Below, in pieces: positions 32,458 through 40,162 of a stretch of DNA of 64,000 bases. The DNA lies in contig NZ_KI632511.1 in assembly GCF_000504285.1 (NCBI RefSeq), positions 2,539,372 to 2,603,371 on the forward strand. The letters run 5' to 3'. The stretch's first letter is position 1. Every line of letters begins with the position of its first letter. Position numbers and translations under genes: made by a program. The stretch comes from Actinospica robiniae DSM 44927 (lineage in GTDB: Bacteria; Actinomycetota; Actinomycetes; Streptomycetales; Catenulisporaceae). Under the pieces are notes generated by a model. That model saw only the letters and a program-made list of their open reading frames with translations. It was not told the DNA's origin and did not search any database.

Positions 32458-34081
32458 CAATGCCGCTCACGGTAGATTGATCATGCGGTGAGTTCGAGGT
32501 TTCCCGTGCTGATCCGTCCCGGATGCAGCACTTGGCGTGCCGGCGGGAGGTTGGCGATGCGTAGGGTCGGCGGCCCGGCGTGGCGTACCCCGACATCAGT
32601 GGCCTTCTTCACGGCGTACTGGTTGTGACGTGCCCGTTTGACCACGCGCGGGTAGGAACGGTGGCGCCGCTCGCGATGCAGCTCGCGCGGTGCGGTGATC
32701 TCCGTGTTGAACCGCTCGAGCAGGGCCGCCAGGCCCTCAGGGGGAAAAGGCCGCCGGATCATCGATCCGGCGGCGGATGATGCGGACCGCGTTGGTGAAC
32801 TTCACCCGGTCCGGGTCGATGTCCGCCTCGGTCGCGGCCCGACAGATCAGGGAGTTGATCGCATAGTGGGTGAGCAGGTAGCCGTAGAGCTCCTGGATCA
32901 CCATGTCAGGGCTCTGGGACCGCATGACCTTCCCCGGTCCCCGTAGAACCGTCTTGGCCTGCGCGTTCGCCTGCTCGTGCTCCCACCGCTCGTGATATCC
33001 CGCCGCCAGCAGCGCGGCCGGGGCACTGCGCGCATCCAGCAGCGTCGTCAGCAGGCAAAACAGCTCCCGCTCCCCAGCGGTGCCCCGGTCCGCCACCTCG
33101 TACTCCACCACCCGAACCAGCCGCGCGCGATCCTCGAACTCCTCCAGATCCGCCCCCGCCCGAGCCGCCGCCAGGACCTGCTCACGGACCTTCGCCGAGG
33201 TACGCGACGCGAACACCACCGAGGTGTACGAGCCGTCCCCGAGCTTGGCGACCAGCGGCAGCGCAATCGTGTCACCCAGGCGCCACAGCAGCTCAGCACC
33301 CGTCTGCGACGCCTGACACCAGTCGGCGAACGAGTAGAAGTTGCGATCGGCCAACAACAGCATGTCCTGGTCGAGGAACCGGTAGAGCCGACGCGCCGCG
33401 GACTGCTCCCCGCTGCCCTTGCCGCCGCACGGCCCCGCGTCCGCGCCGATCGGAGCCCGCGAGCCGCACTCGACCAACGTCACCACCCGCATCTTCGGGA
33501 ACGCCGACCGGTTGCCGCCCGAACCGGCGTACCCGAAGTACCCCGCGTTCGCCGCACTGTCCGGCACATCCCACTCGAACCCGTCGATCGAGACCATCCG
33601 CCTGCCCGCCAGCCACGCCCCCCGCGTCAGCATCCCCGCCACCGGCTGCGCAACCTGCTCGAACACCTCCCGGACCACGTCAGAACCCAGACGCTTGCGC
33701 GCCTGGGTGATCCCGCCCGACCCGGGACACTCCCACCCGGCGTCCCAACGCCCCCAATCCTTCAGGACCTCGGTCAACCGGGTCAGGACCTCCTGATAGT
33801 CCTCGTCCGCGAACAACGCCATCGCCATCGCGAAATACACCATGACATGCGCCGGAAGCTTCGCATCCGCCCGCTTCGCACCCCTGCCGAACTCCGCCAC
33901 CGCGTCATCGATCACCACACGCGGCACCGCCGCCGCCAACAACCCGACCGACACATGATCCGTCAAACGGCCCGACAGGCCCTCCACAGCACTATGCGAC
34001 ACCCCCCGACCGTAACGCCCCACCAATCACCGCACGAACACACAGGTCACAAGCATGATCCCACTACGCTGAGCGGCATTG
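32458..34081 (-). mobile_element. IS4-family insertion sequence, 1624 bp
   Basis: The ends are 18-bp imperfect inverted repeats: CAATGCCGCTCACGGTAG (32458-32475) and its near complement CTACGCTGAGCGGCATTG (34064-34081), with two mismatches. A 10-bp direct repeat flanks it. The inside is filled by one DDE transposase gene in two frames. The clean target duplication and exact gene split show a recent insertion. Confidence 0.92.
32737..34002 (-). CDS. IS4-family transposase, main frame (C-terminus continues in +1 frame)
   Basis: The DDE catalytic residues are visible: Asp in SIDGFEWDVPD, Asp in LLADRNFYSF and Glu in YHERWEHEQANAQAK (the Y-R-E-K signature of IS4). The frame stops at TGA (32737-32739) after DDPAAFSP. 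The usual C-terminal region of this family (LLERFNTEI, RRHRSYPRVVKRARHNQY, GPPTLRIANL) continues in the +1 frame to 32481. The junction reads TTTTCCCCCTGAGG. Either a programmed +1 shift at CCC-TGA makes the full protein, or the element is inactivated. The GTG at 34002 is a likely start; a TTG at 34026 is possible. Confidence 0.85.
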   Translation of the reverse strand: MSHSAVEGLSGRLTDHVSVGLLAAAVPRVVIDDAVAEFGRGAKRADAKLPAHVMVYFAMAMALFADEDYQEVLTRLTEVLKDWGRWDAGWECPGSGGITQARKRLGSDVVREVFEQVAQPVAGMLTRGAWLAGRRMVSIDGFEWDVPDSAANAGYFGYAGSGGNRSAFPKMRVVTLVECGSRAPIGADAGPCGGKGSGEQSAARRLYRFLDQDMLLLADRNFYSFADWCQASQTGAELLWRLGDTIALPLVAKLGDGSYTSVVFASRTSAKVREQVLAAARAGADLEEFEDRARLVRVVEYEVADRGTAGERELFCLLTTLLDARSAPAALLAAGYHERWEHEQANAQAKTVLRGPGKVMRSQSPDMVIQELYGYLLTHYAINSLICRAATEADIDPDRVKFTNAVRIIRRRIDDPAAFSP

Positions 34082-34091
34082 GGGCTCGCCC
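34082..34091. repeat. target-site duplication, right copy
   Basis: Second GGGCTCGCCC, adjoining the right terminal inverted repeat. Confidence 0.88.
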
Positions 34092-34509
34092 GGCCGCGCG
34101 TCACCCGGTCGATCAACCGGAAGTAGGCACTGCGGTCCTGCATCCCGGGCGCGAAGACGATCAGGAGGTCGGCGGCCGAGCCCGCGGGCGTGGCGAAGGC
34201 GTGTGGCATGGACTTGGGCACCACCAGGAAGTCCCCTTTCTCCAGCGTCAGCACCCTGTCCCCGGCCAAGGCCTGCGCCACACCCTCGATGACGAAGAAA
34301 ATCTCCGCGGAGCCGTTATGGAAGTGCGGCGGCGGACCCTCCACGCCCGCCGCGAGCCGAGTGCGGTTGGCGCTGATCGCGCCGTCCGTGGTCGAGCCGT
34401 CGGCGAGCAGGCGGACGGTGTTGGCCCCGGCACCCAGCTGCTCGGCCTCGTCCGCCCTGGTCAGCAGGGCATTACCACTCCACGCGCGCTCGTTCGGGAA
34501 CACGGTCAC
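34082..34509 (-). pseudogene. cupin-domain protein, 5-prime part, interrupted by IS4 element
   Basis: From a GTG at 34509 (AGGAGG upstream) the frame encodes a single-domain cupin: motif 1 PPPHFHNGSAEIFFVIEG and motif 2 GDFLVVPKSMPHAFATP hold the metal-binding His/Glu residues. The coding sequence then runs into the IS at RASP, so the present product ends in IS-encoded residues (NAAQRSGIMLVTCVFVR) at 34027. The lost tail is at 32348. The metal core is intact, so a shortened protein could still fold. It is divergent from the MarR gene and was probably its target. Confidence 0.85.
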
Positions 34510-34549
34510 GATGGCGCCTCCTCGCAGTCTCCGATTTACTTCTCTAGAA

Positions 34550-34571
34550 GATAGTACACCGGAATACTATC
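34550..34571. promoter_or_regulatory. probable MarR operator
   Basis: GATAGTA (34550-34556) and TACTATC (34565-34571) form a perfect 7-bp inverted repeat with an 8-base spacer in the short divergent region between the cupin and MarR genes, in an AT-rich stretch likely to overlap both promoters. Size and spacing suit a winged-helix dimer. Confidence 0.7.
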
Positions 34572-34594
34572 ACCCGGTAGCTAGAATCGCGGAC

Positions 34595-35113
34595 ATGAGC
34601 GAGCAAGAGCCCGGGGACGCCGTCGACGAGATCCTGGCCCAGTGGCGCCGGGAGCGTCCTGACCTGGACCTCAGCGCCCTGGGTGTGTTCGGCAGGATCG
34701 CCCAGCTGTCATCGGTGCTGGGCTCGGTGATGGACCGGGTCTACGCCCGGCACGGGCTGCGCGGCGGCGAGTTCGACGTGCTGACCGCATTGCGCCGGGC
34801 ACTGCCCCCGCACGCGCTGACCCCCTCAGAACTGGCCGAGGCGCTCATGATGTCGCGGGCCGGCATGACGAAGCGGCTCGACCGGCTCGAGGCGGCCGGC
34901 CTGGTCGAGCGGACCCTCGATCCGGCCGACCGGCGCAGCTTCCGCATCACCCTGACCCGCTCGGGCCTCGAACTGATCGACGCGGCACTCACCGAGCACG
35001 CGGCGAACCTCGCCCAGCTCGAGACGGCGCTCGAACCGGGGGAACGCTCGGCCCTCGAACACTCGCTACGAACCCTGCTGCGCACCGTGAGCGAGCAGCC
35101 GCCCGCGCCTTGA
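34595..35113 (+). CDS. MarR-family transcriptional regulator
   Basis: The 172-residue protein has an N-terminal dimerisation helix (DEILAQWRRERPDLDLSALGVFGRIAQL) and a winged-helix domain (GLRGGEFDVLTALRRA, LTPSELAEALMMSRAGMTKRLDRLEAAGLVER, and wing DPADRRSFRITLT). It probably represses the divergent cupin gene and itself through the palindrome at 34550. The ligand is unknown. Confidence 0.9.
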   Translation: MSEQEPGDAVDEILAQWRRERPDLDLSALGVFGRIAQLSSVLGSVMDRVYARHGLRGGEFDVLTALRRALPPHALTPSELAEALMMSRAGMTKRLDRLEAAGLVERTLDPADRRSFRITLTRSGLELIDAALTEHAANLAQLETALEPGERSALEHSLRTLLRTVSEQPPAP

Positions 35114-35118
35114 CGCGG

Positions 35119-35151
35119 CGCCGGGCTCGAATGGGCGCAGCGAGCCCGGCG
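35119..35151 (+). terminator. terminator after marR-type gene
   Basis: CGCCGGGCTCG (35119-35129) pairs with 35141-35151 around an 11-base loop, six bases after the stop. Confidence 0.75.
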
Positions 35152-35287
35152 AGCCGGTTCTCCGAGGTCAGCCCGGGTCCACCCCACGCATCTCCCCGGC
35201 GCCACCCGTTACCATCCTGCGACAACCGATCTTCGTTCCCTTCGTCTCTCCCCTCGAAGACCCACGGGGATCGAGGGAGCGAACCAG

Positions 35288-35965
35288 ATGTCGAACAATC
35301 AGATCATCGGGCGGTGCGCGGTCGGCGTCGCCGCCTTGGGCGCGGCCGCCGCACTGGGCGGTTGCACTTCGGCCGACACGGTCTCCGCCGGGTCCGCGCC
35401 GCAGAGCACTGCCGCGGTCGTCACGGCGACGACCGCACCGGCCGCCGCCACGAGCGCCGCGGCGGACCCCGCCGTGAGCGGGGCCACCGCGACCGGTTCG
35501 AGCGCCGGCTCGGGCAGCTCCGGCAGCTCGAACGGCTGCGCCGGCACCCAGCTGACCGTCGCGGAGACGAACCCGGACGCGAGCCTGGGGCATCGCGCGT
35601 ACGTGCTCGTGTTCACCAATAAGAGCTCGAAGGCGTGCACGGTGAGCGGATATCCGGGCGCGGCGGTGGCCGACACCTCAGGCAAGGTCGTCCTCAACGC
35701 GCAGCGCACGCTCGTCGGCTACGAGAGCAGCGGCACCAAGGTGACGACGGTGACGCTCGCCCCCGGCGCCTCGGCCTCCTCCGTACTCGAGTGGGATGTG
35801 GCCGGGCCGCTCGGCTCGTCCTGCCCGGGGGCCGCGGGCGGCCACCTGCTGATCACCCCGCCCAACACCACCACGACCACCTCGTTCGAGCTGCCGAACG
35901 ACCTGTGCGGGGACTTCCAGACCCATCCGGTCATAGCCGGGAAGGCCGGCCGCGTGAACGGCTGA
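35288..35965 (+). CDS. DUF4232 lipoprotein
   Basis: The 225-residue product has a lipoprotein signal (VGVAALGAAAALGGC, lipobox LGGC), an Ala/Ser/Thr-rich spacer and a DUF4232 domain (YVLVFTNKSSKACTVSGYPGAAV, LLITPPNTTTTTSFELP, FQTHPVIAG). Such proteins are common surface lipoproteins of actinobacteria without a known role. A paralogue lies at 43340. The start follows GGGAGCGAACCAG. Confidence 0.85.
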   Translation: MSNNQIIGRCAVGVAALGAAAALGGCTSADTVSAGSAPQSTAAVVTATTAPAAATSAAADPAVSGATATGSSAGSGSSGSSNGCAGTQLTVAETNPDASLGHRAYVLVFTNKSSKACTVSGYPGAAVADTSGKVVLNAQRTLVGYESSGTKVTTVTLAPGASASSVLEWDVAGPLGSSCPGAAGGHLLITPPNTTTTTSFELPNDLCGDFQTHPVIAGKAGRVNG

Positions 35966-36086
35966 CCCGGAGCCCCTGGACCTGAGCGGACCTGACCCGA
36001 GCCACGATCGCTCCACCGCAGCTGACCCGGGGCTCCGCCGCATCCCGCGAGCGCATGCGACGGCGTTTTGGGGGCAAAGTGGGCTC

Positions 36087-36740
36087 ATGCACATGGTCCG
36101 AGCTCCTGGGGTCTACGCAGCTCAAGGCGACACCCTCCTGCTGCTCTCGGCGCTGCGACAGGAAGGGGTCGGCCCGGGCACCCGAGTCCTGGACATCGGC
36201 ACCGGCAGTGGGGCGCTGGCGGTCACGGCGGCGCGCCTGGGCGCGTCCGTGACCGCCGTGGACGTCTCGCGGCGGGCGCTCGGCACGGCCTGGGTCAACG
36301 CGGCGCTGCGCGGCCGGTTCATCGACCTGCGCCGCGGCAGCCTGCTCGACCCGGTCCGCGGCCGGCGCTTCGATCTGGTGGTGTCCAACCCGCCCTACGT
36401 CCCCTGCCCGGCCGAACGTCTGCCCGAGCACGGCGCCGCCCGCGCCTGGGATGCCGGGCCGCAGGGGCGGGTGCTGCTCGATCAGCTGTGCCAGGACGTG
36501 CCCGGCGTGCTCAACCCCGGCGGCGTAGTGCTGCTGGTGCAGTCGGCCCTTAGCGGCGTGGCCGCCACCTGCGCGGCCTTGGAACGCGGTGGCCTGCAAG
36601 CCAGTGTGGTCGGTCGCAGCCGGCAGCCGTTCGGGCCGGTGATGCGCTCGCGCGCGGCATGGTTCGAGCGGCAGGGACTCATCGGCGCGGGCGAGCGCGA
36701 AGAGGAGCTGGTGGTGGTGCGTGGTGAGCGGGCGCGCTGA
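36087..36740 (+). CDS. HemK2/MTQ2-like protein methyltransferase
   Basis: A 217-residue SAM-dependent methyltransferase with motif I VLDIGTGSGALAVTAA, acidic motif II VTAVDVS and the catalytic NPPY in LVVSNPPYVPCP, the signature for N-methylation of Gln/Asn side chains or nucleobases. It lacks the N-terminal helical domain of HemK/PrmC, so it belongs to the short HemK2-like group. The target protein is unknown. Its end overlaps the CDGSH gene by 20 bases, implying co-translation. Confidence 0.85.
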   Translation: MHMVRAPGVYAAQGDTLLLLSALRQEGVGPGTRVLDIGTGSGALAVTAARLGASVTAVDVSRRALGTAWVNAALRGRFIDLRRGSLLDPVRGRRFDLVVSNPPYVPCPAERLPEHGAARAWDAGPQGRVLLDQLCQDVPGVLNPGGVVLLVQSALSGVAATCAALERGGLQASVVGRSRQPFGPVMRSRAAWFERQGLIGAGEREEELVVVRGERAR

Positions 36741-36978
36741 GCGGGAGCCCGAGGCGCCGGGCGGGTGCGGCGGCGGCCGCCGCGTGCGCGTCGTGATGCC
36801 TGAGGAGATCGGGCCGATGCTGGTCGAGGGCCCGGTGGAAATCGTGCTCGCTAACGGCAGCGTCCACGTCAGCGAACGGCCGACCGTGGCGCTGTGCACC
36901 TGCCGACGCAGCCGCAGCTTCCCGTTCTGCGATACCAGCCACCGCCGCCGCTCGCGGCCCGCGGCCTCCAGCAAATAG
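36721..36978 (+). CDS. CDGSH iron-sulfur domain protein
   Basis: The 85-residue protein ends in a CDGSH motif, CTCRRSRSFPFCDTSH, whose three Cys and one His bind a [2Fe-2S] cluster. Such proteins transfer electrons or clusters. It starts at GTG 36721 (or 36724) within the end of the methyltransferase gene. The nearby diiron-oxidase gene at 37031 is convergent with it, and the Fe-S protein could be its electron donor; that link is inference. Confidence 0.88.
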   Translation: MVSGRAEREPEAPGGCGGGRRVRVVMPEEIGPMLVEGPVEIVLANGSVHVSERPTVALCTCRRSRSFPFCDTSHRRRSRPAASSK

Positions 36979-37030
36979 CGCCAGCGACCAGCGCCAGGTC
37001 GCGGCCTCCAGCGGCCATAGTCAGGTCGCC

Positions 37031-38047
37031 TCAGCCGGACGGAGCATCCGCGAGCGGGACGAGCAGTGAGCTGCGGCGCTTCTGCCAGCTCGCGACTGCG
37101 TGCTCACCCAGGCGCTGGTCGGCCAGACCGCTTGCGGCGAGCCCGAAGGCGACGTCCTGTTCGAGCTCTGGCTCGTCGTCGAGCAGCGCGCCGATGACCT
37201 CGCGGCGCATGAGCTGTTCGTGTACTGCGTCGGCCTCGATGTGCTCCCGATAGAAGCGCGTGCCCGCCTCGCCGGCTCCGAGCCGTTCGAGCGCCTCCGT
37301 CAGGCGTCGTGCGCCCGGTGACGAGGTGATCTCGACTCCGGCGAACTGGCCGACCAACGCGCCGCGGTGCTCGCGGTGCAGGCCGAACAACGACATCAGA
37401 TTGACTACCGCCAGAGCCTGCGCGGGTGAGGCCGCCACGTACGCGCCGTACGACGTATCAAGGTCCAGATCCCGCATCATCTCGGCGAACAGCCGGGAGT
37501 GCACGCGCTGCGGATGTCCGCCGCCGTACTCGTCGTACTCGATCGCCACCAGTGCCGCTTGGGAACGGCCGTGTAGTCGCGGGATGACCCAGGCCTGCGG
37601 GTCGGCTTCCTTCAAGTGGTAGAGCGAACGCAGCGCCAGATACTCGCGCGCCTGCCATCGTTCGCCTTGCTCCAGCAGGAAATACGACGGGCCCGTGCCG
37701 GTCGGAGGTTCGATCAGCAGCTCTTCCAGCTGGTCGTTCAGGGCGGGCACCGGGCCTAGTTCAGCCCGCATCGCCTCGAGGAAGCGCTCCTCGAGGCGTC
37801 CGCGCAGGGCGAGTAGCGACGGCTCCCACTCCCATTCGGCCGCCACGCCGGTGAATCCGCGGTAGTGCAGCTCGTAGCAGAGGTAGAGCGCGAGTTGGAG
37901 GTCCTCGGCCAGCGGATCGCCGGTTTCGGCAGCGTGTGTATACAGGCCCCGGCCGTCCGGGGGCGCGGCGAGACGCTCGGTGAGCAGCTCGCTGACCGGG
38001 CCGCGCGGCGGGGCCAGCGGCGGCAGGTGCTTGCCGGCGATGCCCAT
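37031..38047 (-). CDS. iron-containing redox enzyme (heme-oxygenase-like diiron oxidase)
   Basis: The 338-residue all-helical protein shows spaced metal-ligand motifs of heme-oxygenase-like diiron oxidases: LCYELHYRGF (Glu, His), VAIEYDEYGGGHPQRVHSRLF (Glu, Asp/Glu, His) and RFYREHIEADAVHEQ (Glu, His, Asp, His). Members use O2 for N-oxygenation, desaturation or C-C cleavage. Its ATG (38047) overlaps the stop of the upstream DDAH-family gene (TGATG), which means coupled translation and probably a shared pathway. The CDGSH protein encoded from the other side may supply electrons. Confidence 0.82.
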   Translation of the reverse strand: MGIAGKHLPPLAPPRGPVSELLTERLAAPPDGRGLYTHAAETGDPLAEDLQLALYLCYELHYRGFTGVAAEWEWEPSLLALRGRLEERFLEAMRAELGPVPALNDQLEELLIEPPTGTGPSYFLLEQGERWQAREYLALRSLYHLKEADPQAWVIPRLHGRSQAALVAIEYDEYGGGHPQRVHSRLFAEMMRDLDLDTSYGAYVAASPAQALAVVNLMSLFGLHREHRGALVGQFAGVEITSSPGARRLTEALERLGAGEAGTRFYREHIEADAVHEQLMRREVIGALLDDEPELEQDVAFGLAASGLADQRLGEHAVASWQKRRSSLLVPLADAPSG

Positions 38048-38946
38048 CAGGCGAAGCTCCTCACCAGGGGCCTTTCGACGACGCGGTCCGCGCGGACCGC
38101 GCGGACTGGCGCGCCGGCCATCCGGGACCGCAGTTCCAGCACGCAGCATTTGGGTCCGCCGCCTGCCTTGAGCAGTTCGCCGAGCTCCACCGCCACCGGC
38201 TGGTATCCGCGTTCCGCGATCCGCCGGGCCAGGCCGGTCGCCGCGGCGGGGAGCACGACGTGGCGCCCGTCGCTGATGGCGTTGAGCCCGAACACCGCCG
38301 CGTCGGCCTCGTCGGCTTCGATGGCGTCGGGGAACAGCGAGCGCAGCCGCTGCAGGCTCTCGGGGTTGAAGGCCCCGGGGTAGTACATGATCTCGCGTTC
38401 GCCGAGCACCGCGAGCGCGGTGTCCAGGTGATAGAAGCGCGGGTCGACCAGGGTCAGACCGACCACGGGCCGGCCGAAGTAGGTGCTGGTCTCGTCGTGC
38501 GAGGCGGGATCGGTGCGCAGTCCGTGGCCGGCCAGGATGACGCCGGCGACTGGCAGGTGGTCGCCCTCGCCCTCGTTGGCGCCGCGGGCCCGACGTACCC
38601 AACCGTATCCGCGTTCGCGGAACCACTGTTCGAACAGCGCCGACTCGGCGGCGCGTTCCGGGTGGCGGAACGAGGCCACCAGCACGCGGCCGTCGATCAC
38701 GGTGGCGGCGTTCGCGGTGAAGACCATGTCCGGCAGATCGGGCTGGGCGGTTGCCTGCTCCACGGCGTGTCCGAGGCCCGCGAGCACGCGGCGTAGCCGG
38801 TGCCACTGGACCCGGGCGCGAAAGACGTCGACCGGACGGGCCGGGTCCATCCAGGGGTTGATCGCATACCTGACCGAGAAGTAATCCGGGGGACACATCA
38901 AGTACGAACGGGGAACACCGACACGCTGCGCGCCACCGCGGGACAT
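38047..38946 (-). CDS. DDAH/amidinotransferase-family guanidino-modifying enzyme
   Basis: The 299-residue protein has the pentein catalytic set of dimethylarginine dimethylaminohydrolases: acidic segment GANEGEGDHL, His in DPRFYHLDTAL and the C-terminal nucleophile Cys in GGGPKCCVLEL. N-terminal MCPPDYFSVRYAINPWM and FTANAATV are also typical. It should cleave or transfer an amidino group from an arginine-like substrate, for example a methylarginine. AAGGAGG before the ATG gives a strong start. First gene of a two-gene operon with the diiron oxidase. Confidence 0.87.
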   Translation of the reverse strand: MSRGGAQRVGVPRSYLMCPPDYFSVRYAINPWMDPARPVDVFRARVQWHRLRRVLAGLGHAVEQATAQPDLPDMVFTANAATVIDGRVLVASFRHPERAAESALFEQWFRERGYGWVRRARGANEGEGDHLPVAGVILAGHGLRTDPASHDETSTYFGRPVVGLTLVDPRFYHLDTALAVLGEREIMYYPGAFNPESLQRLRSLFPDAIEADEADAAVFGLNAISDGRHVVLPAAATGLARRIAERGYQPVAVELGELLKAGGGPKCCVLELRSRMAGAPVRAVRADRVVERPLVRSFA

Positions 38947-39040
38947 ATATCCTCCTTCCGCCGGACCTGCGGGTGGACGTGCCCGGACCGGCGCGTGGGG
39001 GGGCTTATCAAGCGGTTACAAGTACCCGATCGCCGGGCGA

Positions 39041-40162
39041 TCACACGGCCGCGACGCGATAGCGCTCGGCGTCCTTCTCGCGCAGGGTCAGGCCGTTGCC
39101 CGGGGCGTCCGTGGGCTCGATGGTGCCGCCATGCGGGTCAAGCGTGCCGTCGAACAGCAGCGATTCGATCCGCACATGGTCGTGGAACCACTCGAGGTGC
39201 CGGAAGTTGGGAATCGCCGCGGCGATGTGGGCGTGCAGGTGGGGCGCGCAGTGGCCGGAGATCTCCAGTCCGTGGGAGGCCGCGACGGCGGCTACACGCT
39301 GGAACTCGGTGATGCCGCCGCAGCGCGACGCGTCGGCCTGCAGGCAGTCGACGGCGCCGGCCGCGCACATGCGGGCGAAGTAGGTCAGGTCGTAGCCGTA
39401 CTCCCCCGCGGCCACGTCGGCGGTGACGGCGTCGCGCACCTCGCGCAGTCCGTGCAGATCATCGGAGGATACGGGTTCTTCGAACCAGGTCACGTCCGCG
39501 TCCTCGGCCGCACGCAGCACCCTGATCGCCTGTTTGCGCGTGTAACCGCCGTTCGCTTCCACGTAGAGCTCCATGCCGTTGCCGATCCGCGCGCGGGCCT
39601 GCCGGATGCGGTCGAGGTCGCGGTCGACCCGGGTTCCCCAGGACTCGCCGATCTTGATCTTGACGCGCGGGATCTCCTGCTCGGCGACCCAGCTGTCGAG
39701 CTGTCGGTCGAGTCGCGCCGCGTCGTACGTGGTGAACCCGCCGCTGCCGTAGACGGGCACTGCGGACCGGGCCGCGCCGAGCAGGCGGTGCAAGGGCAGA
39801 TCGAGCATGCGGGCCTTGAGATCCCACAGCGCCGTATCGACGGCTGAGACGGCGTAGCCGGCCACGCCCGGGCGGCCGATGTTGCGGATCTCCTTGACCA
39901 TCGCATCGAAGGCGCCCACCACGTCGAAGGCGCTGCGGCCGTGGACGACGTCGGCCAGCGTGTCCTGCACGATCGCTGCGCAGGCGGGCGCGCCGTAGGT
40001 CCAGCCGGTTCCCACGGTCCCGTCCGCCGCCGTCACCCGGACGACGACCATGCTCGTCGAGAGCCAGGCGAATGTCCCGTCGGCCTCGGGCTGCTCGGTG
40101 GGCACGGTGTAGGCCGCGACCTCGACCGAAGTCACCTGATCAACGGATCGGGATGCGTTCAT
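39041..40162 (-). CDS. enolase-superfamily enzyme (mandelate racemase/muconate lactonizing type)
   Basis: The 373-residue protein has the capping domain and a modified TIM barrel with expected residues: catalytic KxK in RVKIKIGES, metal ligands in YVEANGGYT, TWFEEPV and AAGEYGYD, and a C-terminal GHCAPHLHAHI with a potential catalytic His. It abstracts a proton alpha to a carboxylate: a racemase, epimerase or acid-sugar dehydratase. The substrate cannot be told. The ATG at 40162 overlaps the stop of the upstream YihY gene (ATGA), and GGAG lies upstream. Confidence 0.86.
   Translation of the reverse strand: MNASRSVDQVTSVEVAAYTVPTEQPEADGTFAWLSTSMVVVRVTAADGTVGTGWTYGAPACAAIVQDTLADVVHGRSAFDVVGAFDAMVKEIRNIGRPGVAGYAVSAVDTALWDLKARMLDLPLHRLLGAARSAVPVYGSGGFTTYDAARLDRQLDSWVAEQEIPRVKIKIGESWGTRVDRDLDRIRQARARIGNGMELYVEANGGYTRKQAIRVLRAAEDADVTWFEEPVSSDDLHGLREVRDAVTADVAAGEYGYDLTYFARMCAAGAVDCLQADASRCGGITEFQRVAAVAASHGLEISGHCAPHLHAHIAAAIPNFRHLEWFHDHVRIESLLFDGTLDPHGGTIEPTDAPGNGLTLREKDAERYRVAAV

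Noticed and set aside
36979-37030. Short repeats of GCGCCAG/GCGGCCTCCAGC as a terminator
   Set aside because: Pairing is weak and imperfect; it looks like simple duplicated intergenic sequence.
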